Source: Rotaria sordida (lineage: Eukaryota > Rotifera > Eurotatoria > Philodinida > Philodinidae). Taken from it: a stretch of 64,000 bases of DNA. The position numbers were made by a program, and so were the translations under genes. The stretch covers positions 62,001 through 126,000 of the forward strand of contig CAJNOL010000409.1 of the NCBI GenBank assembly GCA_905250125.1. Reading direction: 5' to 3'. The notes beneath the pieces are model-generated. The model saw only the letters and a program-made list of their open reading frames with translations, ran no database searches and had not been told where the DNA came from. Below, one piece after another: positions 11,974-24,706 of this stretch (position 1 is the first letter of the stretch; each line of letters starts with the position of its first letter).

Positions 11974-14193
11974 ATGATTCCTCATGAACTCGAAAAATAT
12001 ATGATAGATCCACCCGAAAATATCGATAGTACTATATTGGATCGTATTCATGGTTCGATGATTGGAATGGCTTTAGGTGATGCCCTAGGTGCTTATGTAG
12101 AATTTCGATCTCATCAATATCTGCTTAAAAATCCGGTAACCGATCTCCAAGCAGGTGGTACTTGGGGTCTCAATAAAGGAGAGGTATTTTCCATTCATAT
12201 GAATATGTTGTCTTTATTCAGTTAGAAAATGCTATAGTTTAGATGAGATCTGAAGAATCAGTTCCATAGCTATAAATCTCGGTATGATTATTTCTAAACT
12301 TCTTGTCAGCAATGTGCTCACTCGATGAAACTCATTCTTAGATCGAAAAAAGAAATTTGTGTTCATTTTTTTCTAATTCTACAGTTAAATAAATGAATTT
12401 CTCATGTTAGAAGTACTGTATAGTCTGCAGAAGAGGAGTAGAATATGAAATTGTATAGCTGTCTAGAAAAATGAATTTTATTTCTATGTTTTGTGAATAA
12501 TATTCATGATCAGAGTAATTCTCATATTTGTATTTCCATAGTTTTCGAGATATGTATGCTTTAGTTCACTGACGATACCTCTATGGCTCTTTGTCTTGCA
12601 AATTCATTGGTAGCTAGATGCAATTATGTTCCTTACGATCAAATGGTTCGTTACAAGTGGTGGTATCGAAAAGGTTACATGTCCTCTATAGGTTACTGTT
12701 TTGATATGGGTTCGGCCACGAAACAAGCTTTGACAAAATTTGAATCTCGTCAAAAGGCATTTGCGGAAAAGCACGACATTCCTCTTAATCAATTAGATTA
12801 TCTTTCAGATCCTACACTTTTGAATAAGTTCGACGTGTATTGCAGTGAAGAAGGTGTAGCTGGCAATGGGGCACTAATGCGGCTAGCTCCTGTGCCGCTA
12901 TTCTTTTATCGATACCCTGTTAAAGCTATCGAGTTTTCTGGACACAGTGGACGCATTACTCATGGTGATCAAAAAGCCTATGATGCTTGTCGCTACTATG
13001 GTGCTCTGATTGTGGCTGCTCTTCGTGGTGAAAAGAAAAGACAGTTACTCGACAATAACTTTTATTCAAAACACGAGAGATGGTTCGATAATAAACCTCT
13101 CCATCCGGATATTCTAGCAATTGCAAAGGGATCTTATAAGAAAGACGGATATGATGAAGGCATTCGAGGTAATGGTTACATCGTCAATGCTCTTGAAGCT
13201 GCTTTATGGGCATTTTGGTCCGACAAAGAAGATTTCGAAAAAGGTGTTCTCGCTGCTGTGAATCTAGGTGACGATACTGATACAACAGCAGCCATTTATG
13301 GTCAATTAGCTGGTGCCTACTATGGTTATAAAAACTTACCCAAACATTGGGTAGAACAAGTGTATGCCAAAACATTTATTTCAAGTTTGAGTAAATGGAT
13401 CGCTTATGAAGGACCGAAATGGTCATCAGAAGAACCGACCACGTCAGCTATACCTTCTGTGATTGTCGAATCATCGTTTGACGATGGTAATCAGTCATCT
13501 GTTGAACAGACGACAAGTTCAAGTGCGCAGTCATCTGTTGAACAGACGACAAGTTCAAGTGCGCAGTCACAAGTAAGAAGAAATCGAAAGGATGAACCGA
13601 ATTGGTCGACAGAAAAGTTAAATGCAGAATCAGATTCATCTTTAAAGTTTAAACAATTGGACAACATTAATGTAGATTGTAGACCACGGCGAAGTTTTCT
13701 TCTCGACCTGGATTTTTCTATGAAAATCAATTCACCTAGGCGATCTGTATCGTCTCATACCTTAATATCACCACGCGACGATCCTACGTCATCATCTGAA
13801 CGTAAGAGCTTTAAATTTTCAACTGACAGTATTGAATGAGCATTCGAAGGGAAAATATTATCTAACATGATTTTAAGCTGCCCTTCTGAATGGTATCTTT
13901 AGGATCTTTTCATATTATTATCTTTTTTTTTTATAGAGCTTTATAATCACGAAACTTATAAATCTTGCCAAGATGTCTGTCGGTGGATCCAATCCTTCGG
14001 CAAGGAATATACAAAGTATGCGAAAGTCTTTCAGAAGTACGATATCGATGGATATTGGCTTTTAAATCAAATTAATGATAGAAAACTTGCTGAATACGGA
14101 ATTCAATCTTCAGCTCATCGACAATTTATCATGAATCGTATTGAACAGTTAAAAAAAGAATGTCCAGTGCACTTTGCAGTCAAAAAAAAATAA
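11974..14193 (+). CDS. ADP-ribosylglycohydrolase (ARH/DraG family) with C-terminal SAM domain
   Basis: Predicted hydrolase that removes ADP-ribose from modified substrates. Exons 11974-12183, 12565-13801 and 13937-14193 join in frame to 567 residues. The ARH fold fills about residues 20-350. Its first metal-binding motif, FTDDTSM (71-77), is made by the first exon junction, and the second, LGDDTDTTAA (about 304-313), is intact. GMALGDALGA near the N terminus is also family-typical. A Ser/Thr-rich linker with a duplicated 12-residue unit follows at about 380-403. The last exon encodes a SAM domain (about 490-553) beginning at a conserved Trp in the VCRWIQSFG helix. The domestic or bacterial origin of the ARH part cannot be decided here. 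Without the last splice the ORF would stop at 13839 after a serine-rich tail, so an isoform lacking SAM by intron retention is conceivable. AATAAA at 14336 is a candidate polyadenylation signal. Confidence 0.88.
13492..13563 (+). repeat. Perfect 36-base tandem duplication in glycohydrolase linker
   Basis: Two identical 36-base units, 13492-13527 and 13528-13563, each encoding QSSVEQTTSSSA. They lie in the low-complexity linker between the ARH and SAM domains, and a third partial unit (CAGTCA) follows. Identity at synonymous positions indicates a recent duplication or ongoing repeat-number variation. Confidence 0.95.
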
Positions 14194-17100
14194 GAAACTC
14201 TCTTATGTTCTTTGTCTTTATCTAAATATTTATATCTGATATATGACTCTATAAGACGCTAATGATTAATATAAATATAATGAATTTGAAAGTTTTACAG
14301 CTGATGCATTGGAATGTACTTTTGTAAACTATTCAAATAAAAAACAAATAAACTTGCATATTGCTTTTTGCTTTGAGAATATCCAATAGTAAGATAATTT
14401 TGAAAAGCCTAAGTTCGTAAAAAAATTATATAAAAATCAGTAACGATTATAACCAGATTATGCTGCAGGTATGTAGTTTTTCTAAACACTAGTCTTTCGT
14501 CATGAATACCATATAAAAGCCATTAATGAGTTTGAATTATCATCATGCAAAATTAATAACAACAGAACTACATTTGTTCATAATAGTACCGGGTAATTGA
14601 GCATTTCTTTGATAGTCTTTGAGGATGATAAATCAACTTTTTTTAAATTTGGGAAAAATGTCAGTTGTATATGATAGATGCAGCTGCATTTAAATGCCGA
14701 AATTGATTTTGGACAAATTACAACGAATTTTTTTTCAAAGAATTGGAGAATAGGTGTTTCTTTTTTCTTTTAACTCAAAACCGATGATTTCTTTTTTAAT
14801 ACTACTTCAGTATCTCCAGTGATATTAATTTAATTTTCAATGATCTCAAATGGGGAAAATATGTTTTTTCAATGAAATATCCTTGAAGAAAACTGTTGTT
14901 CAACATCAACATGTAGACTTTTTTTCCTCCCTAAATATACGATGAAGATTCCAAAGATGAAATTGTCTTCCTATAGAATGTTTCTTCGTCTAACAATAAT
15001 GGATTTCACCTGAAAAATCAAAGATTTTCTATGAAGTCTATAGCTCAGCCCTTGAATATTCACGGTAATATTATATTAATATTATGGAGAGAAGAATATT
15101 TTGTGAAAATTTCACTTATACATATTTGGCAAACACAACATGAAAATAAAATTATTTTTTTCTCTACGTTAAATAAATAACAGTAAAACATTTTTCTATA
15201 ATATCAATAGACTGAAAGATGAGTTAAACATTATCTATCGTTTCCTTAAGCATGCTTGTTATGTTAGATAAAAAGAACTTCCATTCATTACAAACCACGT
15301 TTATCGAGTCATTATGACATTAAAAACAAGAAGTTTTATAACACCAAATAGTCTGTATATAAACATGTAGGTTGCCTTCTTTCGATTATTAAATAGTATA
15401 TTTGCAATGTTTTACCTAATGTCGATCGGGATGCCTACTGCACGTAGTCTAATGATAATGAAAAAATGATCATTCTGTCGTAAATACTAGTATTTTGAGT
15501 CTAAACAAACCAAAACAAGATGGAAATTCTACGAAACGACTCAAATCGTTGCAATAAAAACTTAATACATTCCCGACTTCGCTACAAATATCATTCTAAT
15601 CGACATCGAACTTGTTCACACGATGATTATTTTTGGAATAATGAAAATGTTTCAACTAGAAGATAGACAACAATGGAACCAATGAAAGCATTTAACTTTA
15701 CATTAGTCCCGAACCAAAACATTCCATTCAATGAATTAAAGGCAAACATAATTGGCAATGACAAGATGAGAATAACCAGAGAGAATATACTTACTCAATT
15801 GAGTAAAAAGAACAAGAACGGTATTTTTGGTAATATGGATAAACTGTTTAATGTTGCACTTTTATTAGCTAGAGATATATATTCAATTTGACCATTATCG
15901 CGTGCAATAGGTAGAAGACTCGATATGATCATCGTACGATTTTGACTAAGAAAAAGAACACTAGTAAATTCAGCTCGAAATCGTGTCATATAATCGGAAA
16001 ATTTGATCATGCATGTACAATCGAGTAATGATAGAAACAATTAGAAGAAAAAAACACTATAATATTGGTCAAAAACGAATCTTGTATGACACAAAAAACA
16101 TATGAATAACAAACATGGTAGCATGCCATTTCAGTCTTCCGAGTGCGTTAAAATGATTTCAGACAGTTCAAAAAAAAATGCCGTTCATATCTATCCAAGA
16201 TGATAGACATACTAAAGTTAGAAACGGATAGTTGAGTTTTCGTCGTCTATTAAACATAGTTTGGGTCTTAAAATATAAGTAGCATTGTACGTTCATTTTC
16301 ATTTTGTCGTAAGTCGTGACGAAACAAAAAATAAGTCATGATATGGACGAGTAGTGACGTAAGAAAAAAACAAAAGAAAAGGTTTATAATTAGCTGTATA
16401 GTGAATTTAACTACGTTTCTTAGGTATTATGAGTCATATAGAGCATGAAATCAAAACGAACACAACGACTGTAAAATTATAGATTACAATACGATGCGTT
16501 CTTTTCATTAATACGTAGTTTCAATTCAATAATTCGTTAGAAAATAAGATATATGTGGTACTGTATCATTTCAATGAATATTTCATCTTAATGTTTAAAT
16601 ATGTATGTACTAATAAATGACAATTTTTTAAAAGTTTTCAAATTAACGTCTTATATCTCAAAAACTATAATATCAAGTTTGGGCAAGTATTGAAAATTAT
16701 TGTTTTATTGTTTTCGTATTTTGAAAATCATTTTACTAATATAATTAGACAAAATATGACTGAATCAAATGAACATTAATACATGAACAATTACTGTGAC
16801 TCATTCTATGCTTATTTCTTACAGAAGAGAAGATTATTCGAGGTTATAACGTTTTTCTCTTCTTTCTTTCATTAGTTCGCTTACATGAAACATAATCTTA
16901 CTACATTCGAAGATGTTTCAGTCAAGAAGCGATATGAAAAAACAGAAATAATTTCATCGAAATAAAATTGAGAGAACAACTTACATTAGCTCAATATAAA
17001 TTGCAGTTACTATTCATCATAGAGAATGATTGAACTAATCGATTAAAATTCATTCTCTTTTGTTTTTAAATACAAAAGAGAAGGCAAGCGATAGTAAAAT

Positions 17101-18228
17101 TTACGACATTTAATAAGCTTTTCCTAATCGAAAAACAAAGTATAACATTCGACGTTCCTATATGCCATTACAATAATTACGATCGCTGTTGATACGTTGA
17201 AGTATTGTTTATCAAATGATATCTTCAAGAATTACAATACATAAATGTTTCTAAAATGCTCGAAATTTAAACTTGTCTTTGGTATCAATTTTTAGAGAAT
17301 TATCGACTCATGAAATTTTTGCTTTATAAAAGTCTAATCATTTTCGACATTCATCAAATTGATTTTTTTCAGTTAAAAGTAGTCTTGTCGTTAACGCCCC
17401 ATTTGGTTAGGAAACTTACATCATACGGAAAAAAATTCTGAATGAACATTTTCCTTCCAGTATTTGGCAGTCTCTATGAAGATACAAAATCGTACCATTT
17501 TGTATCAAAAAAACATTCTTGTTCTCACATAGTTCAAAAAACAAATTATCATTGTTTTTTGTTTCTTGAGGACGAATATCTAGATTGAAACTCTGCTTTC
17601 ATCCTTACATGACTCTATTTGAATTATTAAAAAGGTATTTTCAATAATTTAATGTGTATTGATGGATTCAACGAGAAGATTAAATTGTGATAGTTGAAGA
17701 TTTTTAAATATTATACATTCCTGCTTACAGATGCGTTCACAGAAATTTTTTTCAATAGACTCAATGAGAGTTTCAATGCAAACAGATTATTAGAAAATTT
17801 TCCTGTTGTTGAAAACTCTTGTTCACCACTATAATGTCTTCATTGTATTTGACATCTCGCTTCTGCGACATACGTGCTTTCTACTCAACGATTAAAATAC
17901 TCCGTCATGATGTCGACTTTTCTCAGTCGTCATAAATAACACGTTTTTCATTGGATTCATTCACAAGATAATCTAACAAAAACCTAATCCTTTCTTTTTT
18001 TTATTCTATTTTTTGTATATGCAAAGCAGTCAGTTCAGTTGTACCTAAAGATGTGCAAGATCAAATGTATCCAGTTCCAGTCTCAGCAGCTTCTTTTTCA
18101 GAAGTATCAGTCGTAATCTCGGTATATACTCGATCTGGTTCCAATGATTCAACTTATTTGAAGCCTGATTCCAATCCAAAGAAAATGATTTCGAAATTTA
18201 TTTATATTAAGTCTAAAGCGGTCTTCAA
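14194..18228. other. Intergenic, no gene recognised
   Basis: Four kilobases of A+T-rich DNA. Overlapping short ORFs at 15673-15891 (+) and 15795-16040 (-) and one at 18053-18250 (+) were examined. None has a family signature or joins to a second exon convincingly. I see no RNA gene or clear repeat. Confidence 0.5.
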
Positions 18229-18500
18229 TATATGTCGTAGGATAGATTGAAATCCAGTTCCGTTTTAAATCGAACTAGGACAGATTGAAATTTTAATTTT
18301 TCCTAGGTGGAATCAAAATTTTGAAGTTAACTAATTGACTTCGCAATGCAGTTTGATCTCAACTAGTTGAGATTAAAATGCATTTCGAAATCAACTAGTT
18401 GACTTCAAAATATTAATCTGAACTAGGAAAAATAAAAATTTCAATCTGTCCTAGCACGATTTAAAACTGAACTGGATTTCAATCTATCCTACGACATATA
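18229..18500. mobile_element. 272-base palindromic MITE
   Basis: Nearly the whole segment is one inverted repeat. It starts TATATGTCGTAGGATAGATT and ends with the matching complement AATCTATCCTACGACATATA. Both arms are built from spaced repeats of CTAG-containing motifs (GAACTAGGA, CAACTAGTTGA) separated by TTGAAAT-type spacers. The centre is AACTAGTTGAGATTAAAATG. TA at both ends fits Tc1/mariner-like mobilisation. There is no coding capacity. Confidence 0.75.
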
Positions 18501-19090
18501 CATTTTTCATCTATTCTACTGATCAATATGACTAATTTTGATCTTTTCTTCTGAGTTTGTTTTCATAAATGTGATTATTAAGATGATTCGCTCAAAACAA
18601 GAGAACATTTAATTGTAAAATTTCTTCTTGATTATGGTGAATCTTTGAATTTTGATCCTGCACATTTCTAATAAATGCAAATATTTCATTTCATAAAATT
18701 AAATTAATTCAAGTGATTTCCTTATTATCAAGCCGATTGTTTATTAATCAAAATAGTTTAGCTTCTATTCAGATACATATAATCGTTACAATTATGCTCA
18801 TTTGTTTTTACCTGTTGTTGTTTATTATATACTTAAAGTCGAATGTGAGAATGTATCACAACTAAACCAATATTTAAAAAAAAACGACTTTTTACAAGTA
18901 GTAAACAAGCACAACACTAAACTGAAAAGAAAAGAAAACACAGAACTAATATTGGAATTATTATCAATTCAACACGAAAGACAAGACTAATCCACTGTTG
19001 TGTCAATATTACTTAATTCACGATCTCAAGTAAATTTGCAAAATTCTTCACAAAAAAAAGTAATAGACAATATTATCCATATAGATTAGG
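18501..19090. other. Intergenic, downstream of taxilin
   Basis: Contains one low-complexity ORF (18802-18990, +) without recognisable similarity. Presumably includes the 3' untranslated region of the minus-strand taxilin gene. Confidence 0.45.
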
Positions 19091-20992
19091 TTATCCATTA
19101 GTATCAGATGTTGTTGATAATAATACTACATCATTTTTTAATGAATCATGTACATTAGTTGGCGTTTCGGAAGACGTTAGGACATCTGAAGTAATAGTTT
19201 TATCTTTTTCGGAAGTTGATGCAACTAAACGAAATTTAATTAGATATTAAAATAGTAGAGAATAGATACCTGTAGCAGGACCTGATGCACCATTGTCAAT
19301 AGAAGGAATTGAAGAATTATCTGTTGAAGATTTTGTTAGATTTTTAATTTTTGTTTGTAGATCTGATCGTTCTTGTTGTAAAGTCCGACATAATCTATCG
19401 AGTTTATCAAGTTTAATTTCCAATTGTCGTTTTTCTTTTTCCATTAATTTCATCTTAAATGAATTAAAACTATTTCAAAGAAAAAAAAATTTTCAATATC
19501 ATACATCTTCATTCGATTTTCGTTGATTTTGTTCAGCAACATCCCATTGATGACGGAAATCGTTTCGTTCTTGTTCTAAAGTTTTTATTTTTTTTCCCAT
19601 TTTTTCGATTTCTGTATGGCATGATGTTACCATTTGACTACTTTGTTGAATAGCATTTTGAAATTCTTGATAACGTTCAGTATAAACTTTCAATTGAGTA
19701 TGAAGACGTAATTCCGATGCAGCTAATTCTTCACAGTTTTTATATAAAACTAATCGTTCAGCTTCGCTCTTTGATTCGACGGAAGCAAAAAAAAATTACT
19801 TTTTAATAAGAAAATAATTCAAAACATACCACTTGTCGTTCTTGTTTAATTAATTCTGTTCGTTCATTGAGTACTGAATGACTTTGTTCTAAACTGGCTT
19901 CAGTTAAACGTAATTCAAGTTCTTTTTTCTTTAATGCTGCTTCGAATTCCTGAAAGAATTTTTGGGAAATAAGAATCAAAAAACAAAATTTAAAATTTAC
20001 TGTTTCTCGTAATTCATATTCTTTAGCAACCGATGCTAATTGTTCAGATAAGTGAAGATTTCGTTCACGTAATGATGTAGATTGTGTACTATAATTTGAT
20101 AATTGTGAAGTAATTTCATCAATTGTTGTCTAAGAAAAATCAAGGATTTTGAAAAAAGTAAAAATCAACGAATAAATACTTGGAATTTTTTAGCTAATTC
20201 TTGACGTTTTGTTTCATCATCTTGTTGTCGTCGAGTACATTCATCCTTAAAAAAAACGTTTAACTAAAGAACAAAAGAGATTATTAATTGCAATTGTTTA
20301 CTCGAATTTGTTGATTATGTCGATGAAGTTCTCGACAAAGACTTTCTAATTTCGATTTAGCAGCTGATGTACGATTATTTTCAAGTAATATTTGATCTCG
20401 TTCACGAATTAAAAATGTTGATCGTTTTTCTAATTCATTTATTTTCGCTTGTGTTAAACGATTTTGTTCTTGTAATTCGACTAATTTTGTTGCTAATATT
20501 AATAAATTTTTTTGTGGATCTGAATCAGTTAACGTCTCCATTAAATTAGCTAACGAAAAAAATTAATAAAAAAATATGAATTAATTAATTTAAACTTACT
20601 TGCTACTTCATTTATATTTCGATGTGGTTCTGATTCATTATTCGTATTCGATGAAGCACTACTATCATTGTTTGTTATTGATGAAATTTTATCATTCGTT
20701 TGTTTATTTTCTTTAGAATCAGCAGCTAGAATAAAGAATATTTTAATTGGAAAAATGTTTCATTAAATAATATACCAAATTTTTCTAATTTTTCAATAAG
20801 TTTAGCACCGATGGCTGTTTGTCCATGTGTTCGATTCGTTGTTGTTGGCGAAGATTCATCAATATTTGTATCTTTATTGGTAGTTGAAAGATTAGTGGTA
20901 TCGATTATTTGTGTAGGTTTTTCATCAGTTGATATTTGATTTGAATCAAATGAAGTATTTTCATTTAATTCAGATTCAATATTTGAAGCCAT
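19091..20992 (-). CDS. TXLN: Taxilin family coiled-coil protein
   Basis: Taxilins bind syntaxins and act in intracellular vesicle traffic. Nine exons (20992-20776, 20725-20600, 20549-20302, 20245-20180, 20129-20001, 19949-19830, 19768-19505, 19453-19270, 19224-19091) give 495 residues in frame. All eight introns are short, mostly 45-60 bases. Residues 1-110 are acidic, Ser/Thr/Asn-rich and probably disordered. From about 115 to 440 the protein is continuous coiled coil with the family blocks KLESLCRELHRHN (about 181-193), YELRET, KVYTERYQEFQNAIQ (in the 19768-19505 exon) and LDRLCRTLQQER (about 405-416). The C-terminal 50 residues are again Ser/Thr-rich. The vertebrate alpha, beta and gamma forms cannot be told apart here. 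I chose the start at the ATG heading the acidic region; no better upstream ATG is visible. Confidence 0.9.
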
Positions 20993-23900
20993 TTGAAAAT
21001 AAAAAATATCTCAAATCAATATAGATAATTGCACAACAGATCTTACTCAAAATAAAACTCAAAAAGAAGAGAATAATAAAAGTCATGGTTACATTTATCT
21101 TTTTCAATTCTCTTTGGTATTCATACGTTGTCGAATATCCAGTCAGTCATCGATTAAATGAAATCGATTGGAAAATATTGTTTGTTTAGAAAAAATAAAC
21201 AAAGAATCTATTAATGTTAAACAACCAGTATTTTTCAATTGCTATTATAAAACTTTTCTTTGTTGATGCTACATATTATTGTATTATATGAAGAGATACA
21301 TAGCATGCAATTGAGCGACCTCTGTTGTTAAAATTTTTATCGAAAATGAATGATATAATAAGAAAAACATATAGAACAGATTCTTACATCAAGTAAAAGT
21401 TTTTTTTTTCTAGACATTGGATTGATCAGTATTCCAATAAGGATGTTAAATTCGAATCCCATTCACCGAAGAAATTTTTGGTTGGACTTCTGCCTGTGGA
21501 TATACTTCATTTTTTGGAAACAATGTTTAAACAAGAAAATCATTCAGAAAAAGTATTCAAGACAGTACAAGCGATAATTTTTATTTGACTATTTATTGAA
21601 TTCTTCTTAAAAAATGAAATAATCATCGATAGACTGTCAATGAAAGTTTGGAAACACTGAAAAATTGAAGAGGACAATTCTTCTCTAATCGACTTTCTCT
21701 TGAAGAATCACCGGTGAGTTTCCTAAAAAATACGAAATCTCAGATGAGTCTTTAGGGAGTCATCAAACTAATCTCTAAAGAATTTATCAAAGTAGCGGAA
21801 TCCATGAGAACTTTTGAATGACTCTTTGAGAAAGCTCTAGAGATTTCGTGATAGTCAAGGACCATGATTAAAGATAAAAACTCCTTAGGAGATTTATTGC
21901 AGGGTGCATAAATGGTATATTTTGGATTCGATATAAATTTGATTTTTTAACGTTTAAAGACAATTTGTCGATCCCAAAATGTACTCAATAGATAAAACCT
22001 ATTTCGGGCTACATAATAACCATAAGAAAAAAAACAACAATCTCTGATCATAACAGGGAGAGTACTCTTAAATTATTGTCATCATATGCTTGAATCAATA
22101 TTTCAGTGAGCTTTTCGAATTCAATTAGAATATGTTCAGTAGATTTTTTAATACATCATTTCACTTAGGGCTGCATTAATTTCAATTCTTAGCATTTGTT
22201 TATGTAAAATTAATTTATTTAGCACATATCTATATGAATTAAAAAATTCAGTACAAATCTCATGCTAACAATTGGAATTGAATTTGATGGGACTTGAAAT
22301 CATTATGTTCCTAGTTTAAATTTATGTTGATTATTTTATGCTTGCTAATGAATATTTTTTTTGACAATCAATTATTGTTTCTATGTGTCAATGTTCTTCA
22401 TCCATGGACAATCATTTTTATTATTGGTTTGCTTAATGCTAGCTTGACAAATTTCATCCATTTATTTTTTCAAGATTTGTTGATGCTCATCAAGGTGTTG
22501 TACAAAAAAAAGCTTGATAACATTCATTACATGTGAATATACTTGAACTCATTCTACACGTGATATATCACGATTTTTATGCTAATGGAGACATGTGAGT
22601 GTTTTTATATCATATTTTGTTTTGTACTACTATCCGAGATGGACAAAACGATGATTTTTAGACTCAAGTCAAGTCAACGTTCAACCCAATTTCCATCAAG
22701 TTTACTTTGATTGAAGACAAGCTGTCGAAAGAATTATTTTCTTGATCTATAGCATCTTTAGATTTCATTTTTTTTATTCACTATCAAGTATTAAGTCAAG
22801 TCAAAAATAACTTGACTTGTCCATATCTGAATACTATGAAAAACCAAAAAAGAAATTTTTTTTCCAGTCAGTTTGATCACAAAAAAAATAGCTTTTCTGA
22901 TGTTATTATGTATATGTCAAGTGACAATTTGAATACAAAGAACATTGAGTCATAACGAATTAGTGGAGTAGTCCAAAAAAGATTGTAGAGGAGGGACGCA
23001 GAGTTGAAACCGGTCGAGAGTTTTTGAACTGATTCGATTCAGTTTCTTGAAAAGATATTTTAGATCGATGAAAACCGGCCGATTTGTTGGATCATTATGA
23101 ATCAGTTAGTGGGAATGACTTCAAAAAATATTTATTTTCTTTTTTACATTCAGATTTTTATAAATCTCTGAGAACAACATATTATGTTATACTTATTTAT
23201 ATCTGTTAAGTTTCTCACAGATGAATATGTGATATTTCTTCACATAACACGAAAAAAAAAGTAATTTATCCATCAATTGATTGCTAAACTTCAAATCTTG
23301 AATTTTTTTACTCAGCCTTTTCAGACAAACCTGATGTTTCTCTTCGAACGACAATCCAAACCTAAATTTGATCTTCACCGATACATATATGAGAAAAGTT
23401 TAGTTCAAGTAACATAGTTTTGGATTGTGCTTTTTAAAAAATGAAATATACTTCGATTAAAGAAATAAAATAGTGTGGACGAACAAAAGAAAATAAAACT
23501 GATAGGTCTTGAAACAAAAATGTTTGATAAGAACAAGCAAACTCGCTTTCAACAAGTTTTATCCGAGAAAAATGGCGTATCTATAAAATATTTTCCAACC
23601 GATTACAACACTGGGGGATGGGGTTCAGTTTCCTGATCATGTCTGTATAGGGCATGGAGACCCTCTTGCAATGCTTCTAAAGAGAGTTTAAACTTCTTTA
23701 ACTCAACCGTCAGTAAGAAGACTAAATTTCTTCTAGCTCTTGTCTGGTTACACCATTATGAAAAGTACTAAATAATTTAAAAATACTCTTTACAAGAGAA
23801 TAAACTTGGTTAGATTTATCTTCAAATAATTGAGAAATAAAAAGAAGTTTATTTGAATGTTTGTATTTATAATTAATATATTCTAAATTAAATATCAGCA

Positions 23901-24035
23901 AATAAAACGTGGAGATTCATGTTACATACAAAAAAAGCAAACTATCATTCACTACTAGATTAAATAAAGATTATAATGATTGCTATTTATGTAGAACAGA
24001 AAAAAAAACGATCTGAAATAGTTTTATTCATTCGT
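20993..24035. other. Intergenic, no gene recognised
   Basis: Three kilobases with no supported gene. A hydrophobic ORF at 22324-22536 (+) was considered and rejected. CAAGTCAAGTC/GACTTGACTTG-type repeats in both orientations lie at about 22668-22825. A slightly more G+C-rich patch at 22980-23060 contains AAACCGGTC and AAACCGGCC. The first few hundred bases are the taxilin promoter side. Confidence 0.45.
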
Positions 24036-24706
24036 TCATTTATTTATTGGTGAATTTGCTGGTTTTTTTGGTGCACGTTGTTGTTCAAAACGATTTTCCA
24101 TTTCAATTAAAACTTGTGGTGAATATCGTACAACTAGTTTCACAGTACCTTGAGCTTGTTTAAGTAAATCCACAGCTTTTTCATGATATTCATTTTCAAC
24201 AGAGACGCCATTTACTGATAATAATTGATCACCTTTTTTTAATCCAGCATGTTTCCAAGCAACACCATTTGGAATAATACGTGATATATAAATAGGAGAA
24301 TTTTGTTCTCGACCACCCATTACATTAAATCCAAGGCCTTCAGCAGTTTTTGGTAATTCAATAACACGTGGATGAGAATGGCCTTCACTAGCAGCAAAGG
24401 CAGCAACCTAAATTTATTGAATATTTCAATAATTTAATTGAAAAAAAAAGATCTTATTTAATTTACAGTTGCTTTAGCAGTAGCATTAGCTCGAACTTCA
24501 GGTGAACCAGTTATTTGTACTGTTTCATAAATTTTTTCATAAACTTCAAGTACAGCATGAAAAAAATCACTTTGTAATATTCGTTGTAATTCACTTAATT
24601 TTGCTTCGGGAATTTCACTTGTCGTACGGAGACGATCAATTAAAACAATTGCTCGTTCAATATCTTTTCCTAAATTAAGTGATGATTCACCTGTTGTAGC
24701 TGACAT
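24036..24706 (-). CDS. LIN7: LIN-7 homologue (L27 + PDZ scaffold)
   Basis: Small scaffold of the LIN-2/LIN-7/LIN-10-type polarity complex, which localises receptors and channels at epithelial junctions and synapses. Two exons, 24706-24467 and 24407-24036, with a 59-base intron, encode 203 residues, close to the 197-233 of vertebrate LIN7 proteins. The L27 domain occupies about residues 10-65 (the helix [12 protein letters not shown] and the [13 protein letters not shown] block). The linker [16 protein letters not shown] is nearly invariant in the family and spans the splice junction. The PDZ domain (about 93-176) has the carboxylate-binding loop GLGF (104-107) followed by [12 protein letters not shown]. 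The tail after the PDZ is short. The start ATG immediately follows a possible acceptor, so a 5' non-coding exon is likely. Confidence 0.95.

Noticed and set aside
15673-16040. Overlapping ORFs on both strands with receptor-like hydrophobic stretch on the minus strand
   Set aside because: The hydrophobic stretch has no GPCR motif, flanking frames do not continue it, and no consistent splice model could be built.
21440-21465. TTCGAATCCC resembling a tRNA T-loop
   Set aside because: No acceptor, D or anticodon stem can be formed around it.
22324-22536. Hydrophobic 70-codon ORF
   Set aside because: Composition-driven (T-rich strand gives Leu/Ile/Phe); no matching second exon or motif.
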